Below are positions 34,744 through 46,170 of a stretch of DNA of 64,000 nucleotides, one piece after another. The translations under genes and the position numbers were made by a program. The DNA is from Paguma larvata (lineage: Eukaryota > Chordata > Mammalia > Carnivora > Viverridae), in assembly GCA_030068075.1 (NCBI GenBank), contig CM057830.1, positions 24,460,247-24,524,246 of the forward strand. The letters are read 5' to 3'. The notes under the pieces are model-generated. The model was not told the DNA's origin, ran no database searches, and saw only the letters and a list, made by a program, of their open reading frames with translations. The stretch's first letter is position 1. The number at the start of each line of letters is the position of its first letter.

Positions 34744-35029
34744 CTGCCTCGCTGATATTAAGCTTCATCATAGGACTTGCTTTCGGAGAGTGGAATTTGA
34801 GCAGAAATGACATATCCCACATTTAAGCTTAAGTTTTAAGAGCTATTATATTCTCTCATCCTTCGTTTCTACTGTCTTGAGACCAACATGAAGCTAGTCC
34901 TTCCAACTGAGACCTGGAATGAAACAGCTGCAGCTAACCTGCAAAGGATAGGTAACTGAGTGAGAAACCTGTGATAAATTAGACCTCTGGGGATCATTTG
35001 TTACTGCGGCGTAATCTAGCAAAAGCTGA

Positions 35030-35290
35030 CTGATGCAATGATTATAATGGCTGCATGTTATTCCATTGTGTTACATATTCTGATTCTTTAGACCATTTTC
35101 CTCATATTGAACATTTAGGTGGTTTCTAATTTTCTGTCGTTATAAATAATGCTGAAATGGACATCTGTGAGCACATTTTTGTTACTGTTTCTATTAAATT
35201 ATTTCTTTAGGCTACATTTTTAAGGGCAGAAAACTGGGTCAACATAGATTTTTGAACATCAAGATTGCTCTTATTCCCAGAAGGTATGTG
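35030..35290 (-). mobile_element. Old L1 3' fragment, minus
   Basis: 'ctgcatgttattccattgtgt', 'ggtggtttctaattttctgtcgttataaataatgctg' are reversed L1 3' wording. Diverged. Confidence 0.65.
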
Positions 35291-35901
35291 TTGTCTGTAC
35301 ATTGGGTCAGCTTCCAGCAAAACCCCACAAAAACCACTCTAGTGCTTTTGACAGATGGAAAATAAAATAGGAAAGTGACTTTACAAATAATGGAGAAATC
35401 GAAAAGTTGGTGGTAAATGAACTCCAAGATCGGCAGCAGCAGAAAGATGCTACCACCCCCGAGGGAGAGAGGGACATGTGGATGAGGTAGTATTGCCAAA
35501 GCTCAGACACCGAGGCCTCCTGAAGAGAGCTAGAACCACAGCTAGGTATATCTGGTCACAACTGTCCAATAGTAGGTTGAACCATCAAGGGAGATTTGGT
35601 CTAGCAATGCTGAATCCATGGAAGAGTTGCTACAAGAAGTAGAAAGAGAGGGGGAGGAACGTACTTTGAACTCTTCGTTCTTTGTACTCTCCAGGCTTCT
35701 GCAAATATTGTCCACTGGGCAAAATGATCCAGAAGTCAGGGAATAAAGGTGTCTGGGAAATTTGGTTTCCTAGAATAAAGAGAAGAGCGAGAGCAGGGCA
35801 GTGAAGGATCTGAGAGCAAACTGGACAGTATTGAATGAGGAAACTACTTCGCTAGTCTTGCCTGTATTGTATGTTGTCATCATTGTAAATGTTCTTTTGG
35901 C
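35291..35901. other. Unassigned DNA
   Basis: No recognised gene or repeat; the 86- and 67-codon minus frames overlap each other and have no family resemblance. Confidence 0.4.
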
Positions 35902-36134
35902 ACAGGAGGCAATATAGTTTAGTAGTTGAAATGCTGACTCTAAAATCAGACATGCTTCGGTTTGAAATTCTGCTCTAAGCATTTGGTAATTATGTGACCT
36001 TGGGTGAGTTGCTTAAACTCTTCAAGTGTGAGTTCTTCATATATAAAATGTTGTGAAGATTAAATGATCTAACACACTTAGCATAGTACCTGGCATGAAA
36101 TAAGTCCTCAATAAACACTAGCTAATATAATTAC
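35902..36134 (+). mobile_element. MIR, near full length
   Basis: ACAGGAGGCAATATAGTTTAG start, 'aaatcagacatgcttcggtttgaa', core 'tatgtgaccttgggtgagtt', then 'gtacctggcatgaaataagtcctcaataaacac'. One of the best preserved ancient repeats in the window. Confidence 0.9.
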
Positions 36135-36137
36135 TAG

Positions 36138-36560
36138 GTACATAGGAGAAGCTGTGAAGCCTAGTGGAAGTTACCCTTTTGTAAAAGACATTTACATTTA
36201 TAAAGGAAATCTCCACCTGTAAGCATGTCTCCCTAGTACCAGGAAGAGGAGGATAGCTGAAACCAGAAACTTCAACTGCATCCCAACCTTATCCTTGTTT
36301 CCTGGGCTTTTCCTGGTCACCTCCGATAAATGGCTCCCCTCTCCCCTAATGTCTTTCTTTTATCTTTATCTGAAGGTATTTAAGGGGGTGGCTTGGGCCA
36401 TTACTCAGTTTTCCTGGGTCACTCCCATGTGTAGGGGAGGTACACATGTTATTCAACTTCTTTGTTTTTCTCCTGTTAATCTCTCTTTTATTATGGTGTA
36501 GGACAGGTCTCATCCAAGAACCTAGAAAACTAGAGAGAGAATGATTTTTCCTTCCCTACG
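36138..36560 (+). mobile_element. Class I LTR (family A), 5' truncated
   Basis: Shares 'aggagaagct..gaa....agtggaagtt', 'tctccctagtaccaggaagagg', 'ctcctgttaatctctcttttattat' and 'ccaagaacctag' with 37420-37945 and 55393-56065. The upstream ~100 bp seen in those copies is missing. Confidence 0.7.
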
Positions 36561-36764
36561 CTACATACATCTTGAAGTTTGGGATCTCTGAGGAATGTGT
36601 GATCCCCTATGTTAGGTTCAAATGTATCTTCTTGTGATCCTGCGATCTGTAAGAAATGAGACAAGCAACGTGCCCCATCCACAACATAATGGTGGAGTAG
36701 GAAAAAGGTGACAAGAACAGAAACAGTGATACTGGAAAGAGAGAGGTAGAAAACACCCCGCAGT

Positions 36765-37410
36765 TGTCAGTCGGATGGGGTTTTGCAATGATGGGTGGGG
36801 TTCGGAGCCGACAGCCAAGAAAGAATTCTTGAGATGTCTTTGGGACAAAAAAGGTGATTTTATTAAAGCACCCCGACAGGACCCGTGGGCAGGGAGGGCT
36901 GCCCTAGGATCAGGGGGCCAGAATGATTATGTACTTGGGAGTTGGGGGAGGTAAAGTCAAGGGGAAGTTTCCAAAAGGATTTTCTTGTGTTAAAGAAGAT
37001 TCACGAGAAACGTTCCTGGAGAAACTTTTTCCTCGGCCTGCCTCAACTATTTGTCAATGGGCTGCAGGTTATAAGGAAATTTAATTCTGTCTGCCATTTC
37101 CTTCTTGCTTTTGTTCCTCCCATCAAGTTCATGGCAGTTATTGAGTCTGACTGGCTTGGAAATGCAAAAGCTCCTTTTCCTAGCATTGGATCGCATTCCT
37201 TAGTTAGCTCATCTGACAGCCCTTAGCTCTGCTCCCTTAAAGAAAAGCCTTGTCCATTGTCCTCTATGGCCCTCCAGAAGGTTCATTTCCGTTGATTCCT
37301 ATGGCCACACGGACGTCCTATGGCAGCGGGACTTTGGGGATGGCGATGGGGATTGGGATGGGTGAGTTTTCGCCATCTATTCCTTGGTGAGCAGTTTGGG
37401 GGTCCTAACA
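36765..37410 (-). mobile_element. Class I LTR (family B), minus
   Basis: Read on the minus strand it begins TGTTAGGACCCCC, has a TTTAATAAAATCACC polyadenylation region (about 36855-36869), 'caagaattctttcttggc', and closes in GACTGACA near 36765. A second copy lies at 45.0-45.7 kb. Confidence 0.7.
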
Positions 37411-37419
37411 CTGCTTGAA

Positions 37420-37945
37420 GGTGAGCAGAATTTGCCACCCCAAAGAATACTTCTTTGGCATAAGGAGTATTTAAGGGTGATTATTTTTAAGGAATTGCAG
37501 ACACAGGAGAAGCTCTGAAAACGAAGTGGAAGTTGCTGCTTTGTAAAAGCCGGTTACAGGTGTAAGGGGAATCTGCATTTGTAAGGGTTTCTCCCTCAGG
37601 TACCAGGAAGAGGTGATGGACTTAAATCTCTAGAAACTGTCCTCAATGGAAGAGGCGGGGATTTAAATCTGCATAACAACTACGCCCTTGTTTACCGTGC
37701 TCTGCCTGATAGCCTCCCATCACTGACTCCCCACCCCCAACATATTTTGTCTTTTGCTGAAACTGGTATTTAAAGTGATGGCTGCAGCCATTTCTGGGAG
37801 TTACTCGCTCTTCCTGAGTCTCTGCCATGTATACAGGAGGTATGTGTGTCATTAAACTTCTGTTTGTTCTGTTCCTATTAATCTGTATTTTATTATGGGG
37901 GGTGTCTCAGCCAAGAACCTAAAAGGATAAAGGGAAAATGATTTT
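37420..37945 (+). mobile_element. Class I LTR (family A)
   Basis: Begins GTGAGCAGAATTTGCCACCCC and ends at CAAGAACCTAAAAGGATAAAGGG-like sequence; TATTTAAAG TATA-like box near 37768, and 'gtcattaaacttctg' near the polyadenylation region. Same family and orientation as the copy 1 kb to the left. Confidence 0.75.
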
Positions 37946-40290
37946 TCCTTTCCTGTGCAGGGTCTAATCATCACAGGCATTTGCAGACCAGGCTCTTGGT
38001 TTCTTTGGCTTTCAGATTCTAACATTTAATAGGCTTCTGGTCTATTTGCTGCTTGTCAATTACATCCAGGAAAAACCATCCCAGGGGGTCAGTCTCAGGG
38101 CAGCAAGAGTCTGTCTTGGCCATGAACTCCTCCAGAGGAAGGAGGCAGGAAGCTGCAGGGCTGAGGGGTTGAAGGGCTCACAGACCCCGGCAACTTGACC
38201 GAGATGCACAGCTGCCCGAGGCTCTGTCCTATGCCCTGCACCTCTGGGTGCCCTTCCGCAGTCACCCCAGTTCCACGCCTGTGCAGCTAGCGGTGACGGT
38301 TTGCCCCCCAGGGTCTGACCAGCTCTGACTGGCTCCATCCCCTCTGTAGGATGTTCCTAAAAGTAGCGAGATGCAGCGGATGACTGTTCCACATTATAAA
38401 TGTTTCTTATTTATCCCAATGCTATTCTTCTCAGGCCTGGGAGCTGCTTTCCAAGATCTTGCTGACCTTTGTTAATGCTGTGCCTAGCTAAAATTTCTTT
38501 TTCCTTAGAAGAAAAAGAAAATGGGATGTTGGGGGGAGGGGAAGAAGTAGCACTCTTTGCCACAAATGCCTATTGATTCAGACAGGTTCTTAATTCCCCT
38601 CCATCAAGTGAGTCAGCAACTTGTAAAAGGCATGGGGCCGGTGAAATAGCAAACTGGCTCCCTCAGATTGCCATATCAGTGGCAGAGGACGCACTCTGGA
38701 AAAAAACCCCAGACAGCCCCACCCCACCCTCCCCAAAAAGTTGCAGCTAAACTTTGGCTCGTTTCAGTCTGATTCATATAAGTGCTCAAAGATTATGTTA
38801 TAACTCACAATGAGGCTGATTTTCTGGGCCCCGTCAAAAACTTGACTCTGAAAGCCTGGTAAAACAGCTACACAGCGACTTTCAAAACTAAAGTTGAGAA
38901 AACCCATGTGCTGTTACAGTTTTTCGACATGGTTGTCATATTGCTTAAGATGCTTCTGAAATTCTTTTAATCTCTTTTAGGTGTATTTAATGTGGATCCG
39001 TAGCTTGTAATATATTCTAAATGCTTCGTGACGTTTCTTCCCTTCTTAGAATGTAAAATAAACCTTTAAAGAGACTGAAAAATGAATGATTGTCACAAAG
39101 AGAATTTTCTTCCTCTTCTCAGCGTGTTCATTTTCTTTATATGTCATTTTCTCGATGTTCATTTCATCTAATAAATCGACTCTAGATTCCTTCCTCTCTA
39201 GCACTGAAGATAGCTTTATTAGTTTGCACTGTCAAAATATAAATTAAATACCAACTTTATTTGAGAATGGAAACAGTGACCATTCTAAACAGAAGTTCTG
39301 GAACCAAGTCAAGAAACTTTGAGAAGTTTGTATCCTTATAGTTATTTATACTGGTGTGAAATATAGGAGAATTCGATCTATTTTATTCCCTGCAATATAG
39401 CTGGCATCTGTAGCGGTATGTGGTGGGCACTCAATGATTATCTATTGGGTTAATAAATGAATGGATTTTCCTTTTCATAATCCTAAAATACACTGGAAAA
39501 TATTTAACCAAAGTAGTTGAATAGAGTTGGATCTTTGCAATTCTTTACGAGGAGAAGGCATGGTAGATTTATATAATGCAGACTATTAAAATTCATGAAA
39601 GCATGCAGACTGGGTGAGAAGATACTTAACTACAATTTGATGTCTCTAAATATTCATACCAGGAGAGAGGAGGAGGGGCACAGAGTGTGGGAACACAAAT
39701 TTTGTGATATGACAGTGTGTCAGATGTGCCTCTAGTGGAAGATAATGGCCGAGAAGACATTGGCCCGAATGATTGGCAACATAATATTGAAATAAATATT
39801 TTCAAATGTTCTTCATATAGTCTGCTGGTCTCACAACAAATTCAAGAGTGGTTTTTATTACTATTCTCATTTTAGAAATATAGAAATTGAGCTTCCAAGA
39901 TGTAACTTGTTCAAGGTCCCAGGGCTGATGGTTGGTAGAGCCAAGACCTGAAGGTCATTGGCAATCAACGTCACAGTGGGTAAGAAGGCCTGCATTTGTT
40001 CTGCCGGCATTCAGCCTACTGTGCAGTTCTCTCTTGACCCCACAACCGTTTTCTGCCGCGTATCTCCCTTTCTTTTTGTCAAGGATATTGTACTGATATA
40101 ATTTCATTATGTGCCCTGAGTTAATAAAGGACTTCTTTATTCTTCGAGTGTCCGATAGGACACATAATATTTGCTGGGTCTTCTAGAAGAAAATAATGGT
40201 AACTGGAAGCAAAGTTCCATTGTTCTCCACCGGCAACCTGCCATATTCCTGGGAGAGCTATTTAGTAGGAACTCTCTGTTAGGGGCTGAA
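37946..40290. other. Unique DNA with a MIR scrap; no gene recognised
   Basis: 38060-38338 is locally G+C-rich with a 92-codon minus frame but no family resemblance, splice sites or CpG island. An antisense MIR fragment is at 39850-39960. Confidence 0.45.
39850..39960 (-). mobile_element. MIR fragment, antisense
   Basis: 'ctattctcattttagaaata', 'cttgttcaaggtcccagggc' are reversed MIR core wording. Confidence 0.65.
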
Positions 40291-40652
40291 GGTGTGTGCC
40301 CTCCTCCCATTCATATGCTGAAGCCCTAATGTGATGGTATTTGGACACTGGACCTTTGAGAGGAGGTTGGGTTAGGTGAGGTCCTGAGACTGAGGCCCTC
40401 ATGATGGAATTAGTGGCTTTATCGGGGCGAGAAATGAGAGCTCCTTCAGGCTCTGTGCACATGCACCGAGGAAAGGCTGTGTGAGGACATAGAATCTGCA
40501 TCTGCAATCCTAGAAGAGACCTCACCAGGAAATGATTTGGTTGGTACCTTGATCTTGGACTTCCCACCAGAAGGGTGAGATGATAAATCTCTGCTGTTTA
40601 AATCACCCAGCCTATGGTGTTTTGTCACGGCAGCCCAAGCAGATTAATACAC
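40291..40652 (+). mobile_element. MLT1-type (MaLR) LTR
   Basis: 'ttcatatgctgaagccctaatgtgatggtatttgga', 'cctcatgatggaattagtgg', 'ccttgatcttggacttccca', 'gctgtttaaatcacccagcctatggt' and the end GATTAATACAC give the MaLR LTR order. Confidence 0.8.
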
Positions 40653-40984
40653 ACTCTGTAGTGCTTTGGCCCCCAGACTTCTATGTGGACATCTTGGCCC
40701 AGGGAAGGTAGGTTATATCACTAGTGTGGAGTGAGCACTGTTTCTGCCTGGACTAGAAACTGGCTTTACCCATGTGTTGTTTTTCCAGAGCCTGAATCTA
40801 GGCTTCTAAGGGGATGAAAATAGGGGTGGGGAGCTTCTTCCTAGCCAAGTGGGCAGTGATAGAAGAGGTGTGGCCTACTTGTCATCACCAATCACTAAAA
40901 GAGGCCAAGAATAAGAGTCTAGAGGGAGAAAATACAAGTAGGGAGAATCTCTGTACGTGACTTGTCTTTTAACTTCTCAGCTAA
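40653..40984. other. Unassigned DNA
   Basis: Nothing recognised. Confidence 0.4.
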
Positions 40985-41090
40985 TCATAGAAATTGAGGT
41001 CATTGAATTCGGACTTTTCTTCTTGAGCTGGAACTTTCCCTCTAAGCACTGTTTAAAGTGCATCTAGCAAATTTTCGTATGTCCTATTTC

Positions 41091-41214
41091 ATTTTCATAC
41101 AGTTCAAAATACTATCTAATTTTTCTTGATTTCTTCTTTGCCCATGAACTATTTAGAGTTGTGTTAATTTGGGAATTTTCCAGAAATCTTTCTGTTTGAT
41201 TTCTATTTTAATTC
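41091..41214 (+). repeat. Left arm of a ~120 bp inverted repeat
   Basis: Pairs with 42150-42271 (reverse complement) with only a few differences, one of them a single-base gap. Confidence 0.9.
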
Positions 41215-41456
41215 CATTGTGGTCCTATAACACACTTTGCATAATTTGAATCTTTAATTTATTGAGACTTGCTTCATGGCCCACGCTGTGACTTATCTTG
41301 GTAAATATTCCACGTACACTTGACAAGATGGCATATTCTGCTCTTGGTGGATGGAATATTTTATCAATGTTAATTAGGTCATGTGGGTTGATAAGTGTTC
41401 ACCTCTCCATATACTTGCTGATTTTCTGTTTACTTGTTCTTTTATTGAGAGGGGAA

Positions 41457-41500
41457 TATATATATATATATATACATATATATACACACATATATATATT
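41457..41500. repeat. (TA)n microsatellite
   Basis: TA repeat with CA and CACA interruptions in a SINE tail. Confidence 0.9.
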
Positions 41501-41695
41501 TAGGTTTTGAGAGACAGAGTGCGTGCACATGCATGAGCAGGGGAGAGGGGCAGAGGGAGAGAGAAAGAGAATCCCAAGTAGGCTTCATACCCAGTGTGAA
41601 GCCTGACGCAGGGCTCCGTCCCACAACCCTGGTATCATGACCTGAAATGAAACCAAGAGTCAGACACTTAATCGACTGAGTCACCCAGGTGCCCC
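41500..41695 (-). mobile_element. SINEC, minus
   Basis: GAGAGACAGAGTG tail side, reversed head CACCCAGGTGCCCC to 41695; core rather diverged. Confidence 0.9.
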
Positions 41696-41910
41696 TCCAG
41701 CTTTATTTTGATTAGGGTTAGCATGGTATAGTTTCCCATGCTTTTACTTTTTTTTTCCCCTTGCTTTTGCTTTTAACATAGATGCATTTGTAAAATCGAA
41801 GTGAATTTCCTATAGACAGCATATGTGGATCTTGTTTTTCACGCAGTGTGATAATCTCAGAAATTATCAGAAGTTCTATACATATTTAATGTTTTAAACT
41901 AATGTTTTAA

Positions 41911-42128
41911 ATTTTTTTTTTTAACATTTATTTATTTTTGAGAGACACAGAGAGAGAGCGTGAGCAGGGGAAGGGCAGAAAGAGAGGGAGACACAGAAAC
42001 CGAAGCAGGCTCCAGGCTGTGATGAGCCAGCAGTACAGAGCCCGATGTGGGGCTCGAACTCACAGACCATGAGATCATGACCTGAGCCGAAGTCGGCCGC
42101 TTAACCAACTGAGCCACCCAGGCGCCCC
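41911..42128 (-). mobile_element. SINEC, minus, 16 bp target duplication
   Basis: taaactaatgttttaa at 41895-41910 and 42129-42144, exact. Reversed head ends GGCGCCCC at 42128. Young copy. Confidence 0.96.
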
Positions 42129-42149
42129 TAAACTAATGTTTTAATTAAA

Positions 42150-42271
42150 AATTAAATTAGAAATCACACAGAAAGATTTCTGGAAAATTCCCAAATAACA
42201 CAACTCTAAATAGTTCATGGGCAAAGAAGAAATCAAGAAAAATTAGATAGTATTTTGAACTGTATGAAAAT
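42150..42271 (+). mobile_element. L1 fragment in plus orientation (right arm of inverted repeat)
   Basis: Reverse complement of 41091-41214. The rest of the L1 around it runs on the minus strand, so this segment is an inverted duplicate of it. Confidence 0.85.
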
Positions 42272-43346
42272 ACACACTGTGTGCGTGTGTTGACACAAAT
42301 ATTTCGTCAGTAAAGGCATGTATATATATATTGGGGATTATGATTAGATACATCTTTTTACTGATGGGGCAAACAATCAAAAAACATAGCAACGGTGGCC
42401 TTAATGGCAATGCGAACAAGTGAAGTGACCAATCTTCATTCCCTGTGAACAAAAATAGAATGGAGGGAGGGACAGAGTCTTTAAACAGCCCACCCTACCA
42501 TCCACTCCCCACCCCTACCACCCCCCCATCCCCCCCCACTCCTACAATCTTCCCCCATCTTTAGCCTTCATCCCTTAAATGGAAATTCACATGTTTGGGT
42601 TTTGTCCTTGCAAGTTACAGTTGTCTCTGACAATTCCCTTTCTGTTTGAGAAAAGCCAGAGTGGTGCTGTGTATTTTCGGTCATATTTTCTCTGGTATCA
42701 AATGTCACAGCTGGGTTGCATGAGGTTTATTTATATTATAATAGCATTTCCTTTAGATCTCAAGGGGCCTCTATCTCTAAAATCACTTGTCTACAGGAAC
42801 TTGAGGGAGAATAACTTGACCTTTTTTAAAGTAAACTTTCCAACCGAATGACTCCCTCTGGATCTAGGTTCAGATGGTTCTGTGTGCGTGTGCGTGTGCG
42901 TGTGCCTCGAGCTTTTAGGTTAATGTAGATTCTGACTTTTCAAAGTGATACAGTGTGTCAAGCAGTGAGGTTTCGTTGATCGTGATGAAGAGCAAACAAT
43001 AACATTGTGGGAGGATAATTTATTGAGATTATAATGTGTGGTCTTCTCCCCCCATTCCAGAAAGTTAGTCAATTCTTTTTAGTTAGTTTAGTTGATAATT
43101 CCTTCCTCCAATTATATTTATAGTCAGAAAGGGTGACCAACTGTCCCAGTTTGCCCAGGACGTGGGGAGGGGGAATTCCTGGCACGCGGAACTCGCAATA
43201 CAAAAACCAGGAAAGTCCCATGCAGACCGGGATAAGTTGGTCCCCCTGGGCAGAAGTCCTATCCAAGACACCTCCCAACCTGGAATTTTTTCTAAATCCT
43301 GAGTTCACTGAAGAGAAGTGTTCCTAGGGCAAAAAGAGCAGAATAG
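42272..43346. other. Unassigned DNA with C-rich and GT-rich tracts
   Basis: Poly(C)/(CCCA) runs at 42485-42545 and (GTGTGC)n at 42881-42905. The frame at 42579-42851 (90 codons) has no recognised domain. No gene supported. Confidence 0.45.
42881..42905. repeat. (GTGTGC)n tract
   Basis: Four GTGTGC-type units; alternating purine-pyrimidine. Confidence 0.85.
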
Positions 43347-43363
43347 CATATTAATGTAAACTT

Positions 43364-43527
43364 CTTAAAAAATTCTTAGTTCCATAGTTAGCATACAGTG
43401 TTAGTTTTATGTGTACAACATAGTGATTAAACCATTGCATACGTCACCCAGGGTTCATCGTGACAAGTGCACTCCTTAATCCCCACCACCTGTACCACTC
43501 ATTCTCGTACCATATAAATTTTTCTAT
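43364..43527 (-). mobile_element. Short 5'-truncated L1, minus, 17 bp target duplication
   Basis: catattaatgtaaactt at 43347-43363 and 43528-43544 is exact. Between them is only ~160 bp of reversed L1 3' UTR ('ggttcatcgtgacaagtgcac'). Confidence 0.93.
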
Positions 43528-43725
43528 CATATTAATGTAAACTTTTAATTAAAATACAACATACATGTAATATACAAATCACAAGTATGTAGCTCTACAA
43601 AATTTCACCAAGTGTACACACGCGTAAGTACGTAAGTAGTATCCAGATCTAGAAAGAGAATATTTCCACAATCCTAGAAGCCCCCTTAGGCATCCTTTCA
43701 GTAACTATCTCCTCCCTTGAATAAC

Positions 43726-44242
43726 CATGTAAGGGAAGAGGGGGATAATTTTCCCTCTACTCTTCCGAGCTCTTCTGAGCCCTTGTCCGAGACCACCTGT
43801 AATAAAAGACAGATTAACAGGAGAAGAACAGAAGATTAACAATATGTATGCTTCCTACATACATGGGAGAGACCAAGAAAAGGGAGTAAGAGTCTCTGAA
43901 ATGGCCTAAGATGCCCCCTTAAATAACAATGTCAGCTAAAGACAAAAGAAAGGTTAGAGGAGGCCCGATATAAACTATCCAGAAAAACTACCCGGAAAAA
44001 CACAGATAGTTATACAGATTTAAGACCTTGCCTTCTCCATTGATGAGTTTTTTGCAAGTTAGAGTCATCCTGCCTTTCCTGAAGCTAAGATGGAGATTAT
44101 TCTTCAAAATGTAAATTTTTCTCACAAAAGAGTAAGTTCTACTTTGGTTTTAGAGCTTTCTCTAGTGTCTACTTTTTCTCAAAAATATGCCACCTCAAAA
44201 TAATTCTTATGCCAGAGAGACGTATTTTGGGATGGCATTCCA
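43726..44242 (-). mobile_element. Class I LTR (family A), minus
   Basis: TGTAAGGGAAGAGGGGGATAA start on plus. The reverse complement has TTCTCCTGTTAATCTGTCTTTTATTAC and GAGGGAAAATTATCC, as in the plus-strand copies. Ends near TTCTTCA. Confidence 0.75.
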
Positions 44243-44487
44243 CTATTCTTCAACTATTATTCTTACGTAAAATAATTTAGATTAGTTTTACCTGTGTTTA
44301 CAATTTATACAAATGGAACCATACACTTTGTACTCTTGTTTCTAGTTTCCTTCACTTAACATTAAGTGTGTGAGATTCATCCACGTGGTGCGTCACGTAG
44401 TTTGCTCATTTTTGTTGCTGTGTCGTATCCCATTGTGTGACTATACCACAATTTACTTATGATTCTACTTTTTTTTAATCCATTCTC

Positions 44488-44695
44488 TTAAAAAATTTTT
44501 TTTAAGTTTATTTGTTTTGAGAGCGAGAGAGCAAAAGCGGGGTAGGGACAGAGAGGGAGGGAGAGAGAATTCTAAGTAGGCTCCGTGCTCTTAGCACAGA
44601 GCCCCATGAGGGGCTGGAACTCATGAACTGGAAGATCATTACCTGAGAAGAGACCAAGAGTGAGATGATTAACTTACTGAGCCACCCAGGCACCT
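44488..44695 (-). mobile_element. SINEC, minus
   Basis: TTTTTTTTAAGTTTATTTGTTTTGAG tail, reversed head GCCACCCAGGCACC. atccattct at 44478-44486 and 44698-44706 flank it. Confidence 0.9.
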
Positions 44696-45019
44696 CTATC
44701 CATTCTACTTTTTATGGCCATTTGGATTGTTTCCAGTTTGGGGTTATTATAAACACTATTAACTATGCGTACATTTGATGGTAAGGAGAAAAAGAGGACA
44801 GTGATTTGGCAGAATCTCCGGGGGGAGAGGGGACAGAAATACCCAAAAGGATTGGTGAAAAGTAGACATAGACCCTAGATATGGAGGTTCTCACTTTTGC
44901 AAATTCTGTGACCCACACAGGGCACAAAAGCAGGGGAGTGCTGTACCTTAAGGGAAACTCAGTTTTTGACGAGAGAACAACCATGTACAGTGAAATGAAG
45001 TTTAGTGGCCTGCACGTAG

Positions 45020-45725
45020 TTAGTCAGACTGCAAGTTTGAGGCTGCAGTCCTCCATGACGTGCTATGAGGTTGAGAGCGAATGGGTCAAGAAAGAATTCT
45101 TGAGACCTTTTTGATACAAAAAGGTGGTTTTATTAAAGTACAGGGATTGGACCCTTGGGCAGAAAGAGCTGCACTGGGGTTGTGAGGAGCAATTGATTAT
45201 ATACTTTTAAGTTGGGAGGGGCACAGATAAAGGAAGTTTCCAAAAGGATTTTCATAGGTTAAAGAAGAAGACTTGGGGCGCCTGGGTGGCTCAGCCGGCT
45301 GAGCATCCGACTTCGGCTCAGGTCATGATCTGCGGTCTGTGAGTTCAAGCCCCCGCGTCGGGCTCTGTGCTGACAGCTCAGAGCCTGGAGCCTGCTTCAC
45401 ATTCTGTGTCTCCCTCTCTCTCTGCCTCTCCCCCACTCATGCTCTGTCTCTCTCTGTCTCAAAAATAAATAAACATTAAAAAAAAAAAAAAAGAAGAAGA
45501 CTTAAGAAGACTTAGAGGATTCTGGATTCGCCTCTTAAGCATTAACTTAAGGCACTTGTAGTTCTTGAGGAATGTCACCCTCTGCCTGTCTCAAGTATTT
45601 GTCAATGGGATGCAAGTTGTGAGGAAATTTAATTTTATCTACATTTCTTTGCTTTTATTCTTATCACTCCAGACTGCCACTTCTGCCCAAGAATTCTGAC
45701 ATCAACTTCAAGGAGTTTTTTTTTT
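45020..45725 (-). mobile_element. Class I LTR (family B), minus, with SINE
   Basis: 'caagaaagaattcttgagac', 'aaaaaggtggttttattaaagtac', 'ggaagtttccaaaaggattttc' and 'tcaagtatttgtcaatggg' repeat the copy at 36765-37410. A young SINE splits it. Confidence 0.75.
45275..45493 (+). mobile_element. SINEC, young
   Basis: Near-consensus copy; aagaagactt at 45265-45274 and 45494-45503 is the target duplication. Confidence 0.95.
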
Positions 45726-45748
45726 TTCCTTCAGTTTAGCGGGGGCAT

Positions 45749-45791
45749 ATTGTGTGTGTGCACGTGTGTGTGTGTGCACGTGTGTGTGTGC
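45749..45791. repeat. (GTGTGTGTGCAC)n tract
   Basis: GT runs punctuated by GCAC; alternating purine-pyrimidine, with Z-DNA potential. Confidence 0.85.
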
Positions 45792-46170
45792 ATTTTCTTT
45801 ATCTGTTTATCCATTGAGGTGCACTTAGGTTGTTTTCTTGTCTTGGCTATTATAAATAATGCCGCAATGAATGTGCGGGTACAGGTAACTCCTTGATGTA
45901 GTGGTTTCTTTTATTCCTTTTCTATTTTAAATTAAAAAGAATTTTAAGTAGTTCCCATGCCCAACGTGGGGCTTGAACTCACAACCCTGAGATTAAGAGT
46001 TGCATGCTCTACCAACTGAGCCAGCCATTTCTTTTAGGTATATATACACCCACAAGTGGAATTACTGGATCAAATATTTTGAGGAGACTTCAGTCTGTTT
46101 ACCGTAGCAACTGTACCAATTTACATTTCTACCAACAGTGCACAAACAAAGGTTTCTCAAAACCACCTTC
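45792..46170 (-). mobile_element. Old L1 3' region, minus, with SINE
   Basis: 'ttatccattgaggtgcacttagg', 'tggctattataaataatgcc', 'aagtggaattactggatcaaat', 'ccaacagtgcacaaa' are reversed L1 wording; a tRNA-like SINE interrupts it. Confidence 0.8.
45925..46026 (-). mobile_element. tRNA-Lys-like SINE, minus
   Basis: CCCAACGTGGGGCTTGAACTC...GCATGCTCTACCAACTGAGCC: strong reverse resemblance to tRNA-Lys. In the 3' L1 remnant. Confidence 0.92.

Larger units (their letters stand above)
40985..41894 (-). mobile_element. L1 ORF2 fragment, minus
   Basis: Reversed L1 wording ('ggtcctataacacactttgcataat', 'cttggtggatggaatattttatc', 'catgcttttac'). Interrupted by a SINE at 41500-41695 and an AT microsatellite. 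Confidence 0.75.
43545..44760 (-). mobile_element. Old L1 3' region, minus, with LTR and SINE
   Basis: Reversed old-L1 wording at 43545-43725 and 44245-44480 ('tacaatttatacaaatggaacc', 'gtgtgagattcatccacg') and 44700-44755 ('atggccatttggattgtttccag'). Confidence 0.7.

Noticed and set aside
38060..38338. G+C-rich patch as an exon or second promoter
   Set aside because: Few CpGs compared with the 22-23 kb island, no splice signals that bracket it, and no recognisable protein.
45749..45791. GT/GCAC tract as a regulatory array
   Set aside because: Simple alternating microsatellite at the end of an LTR/L1 junction; nothing else supports a function.
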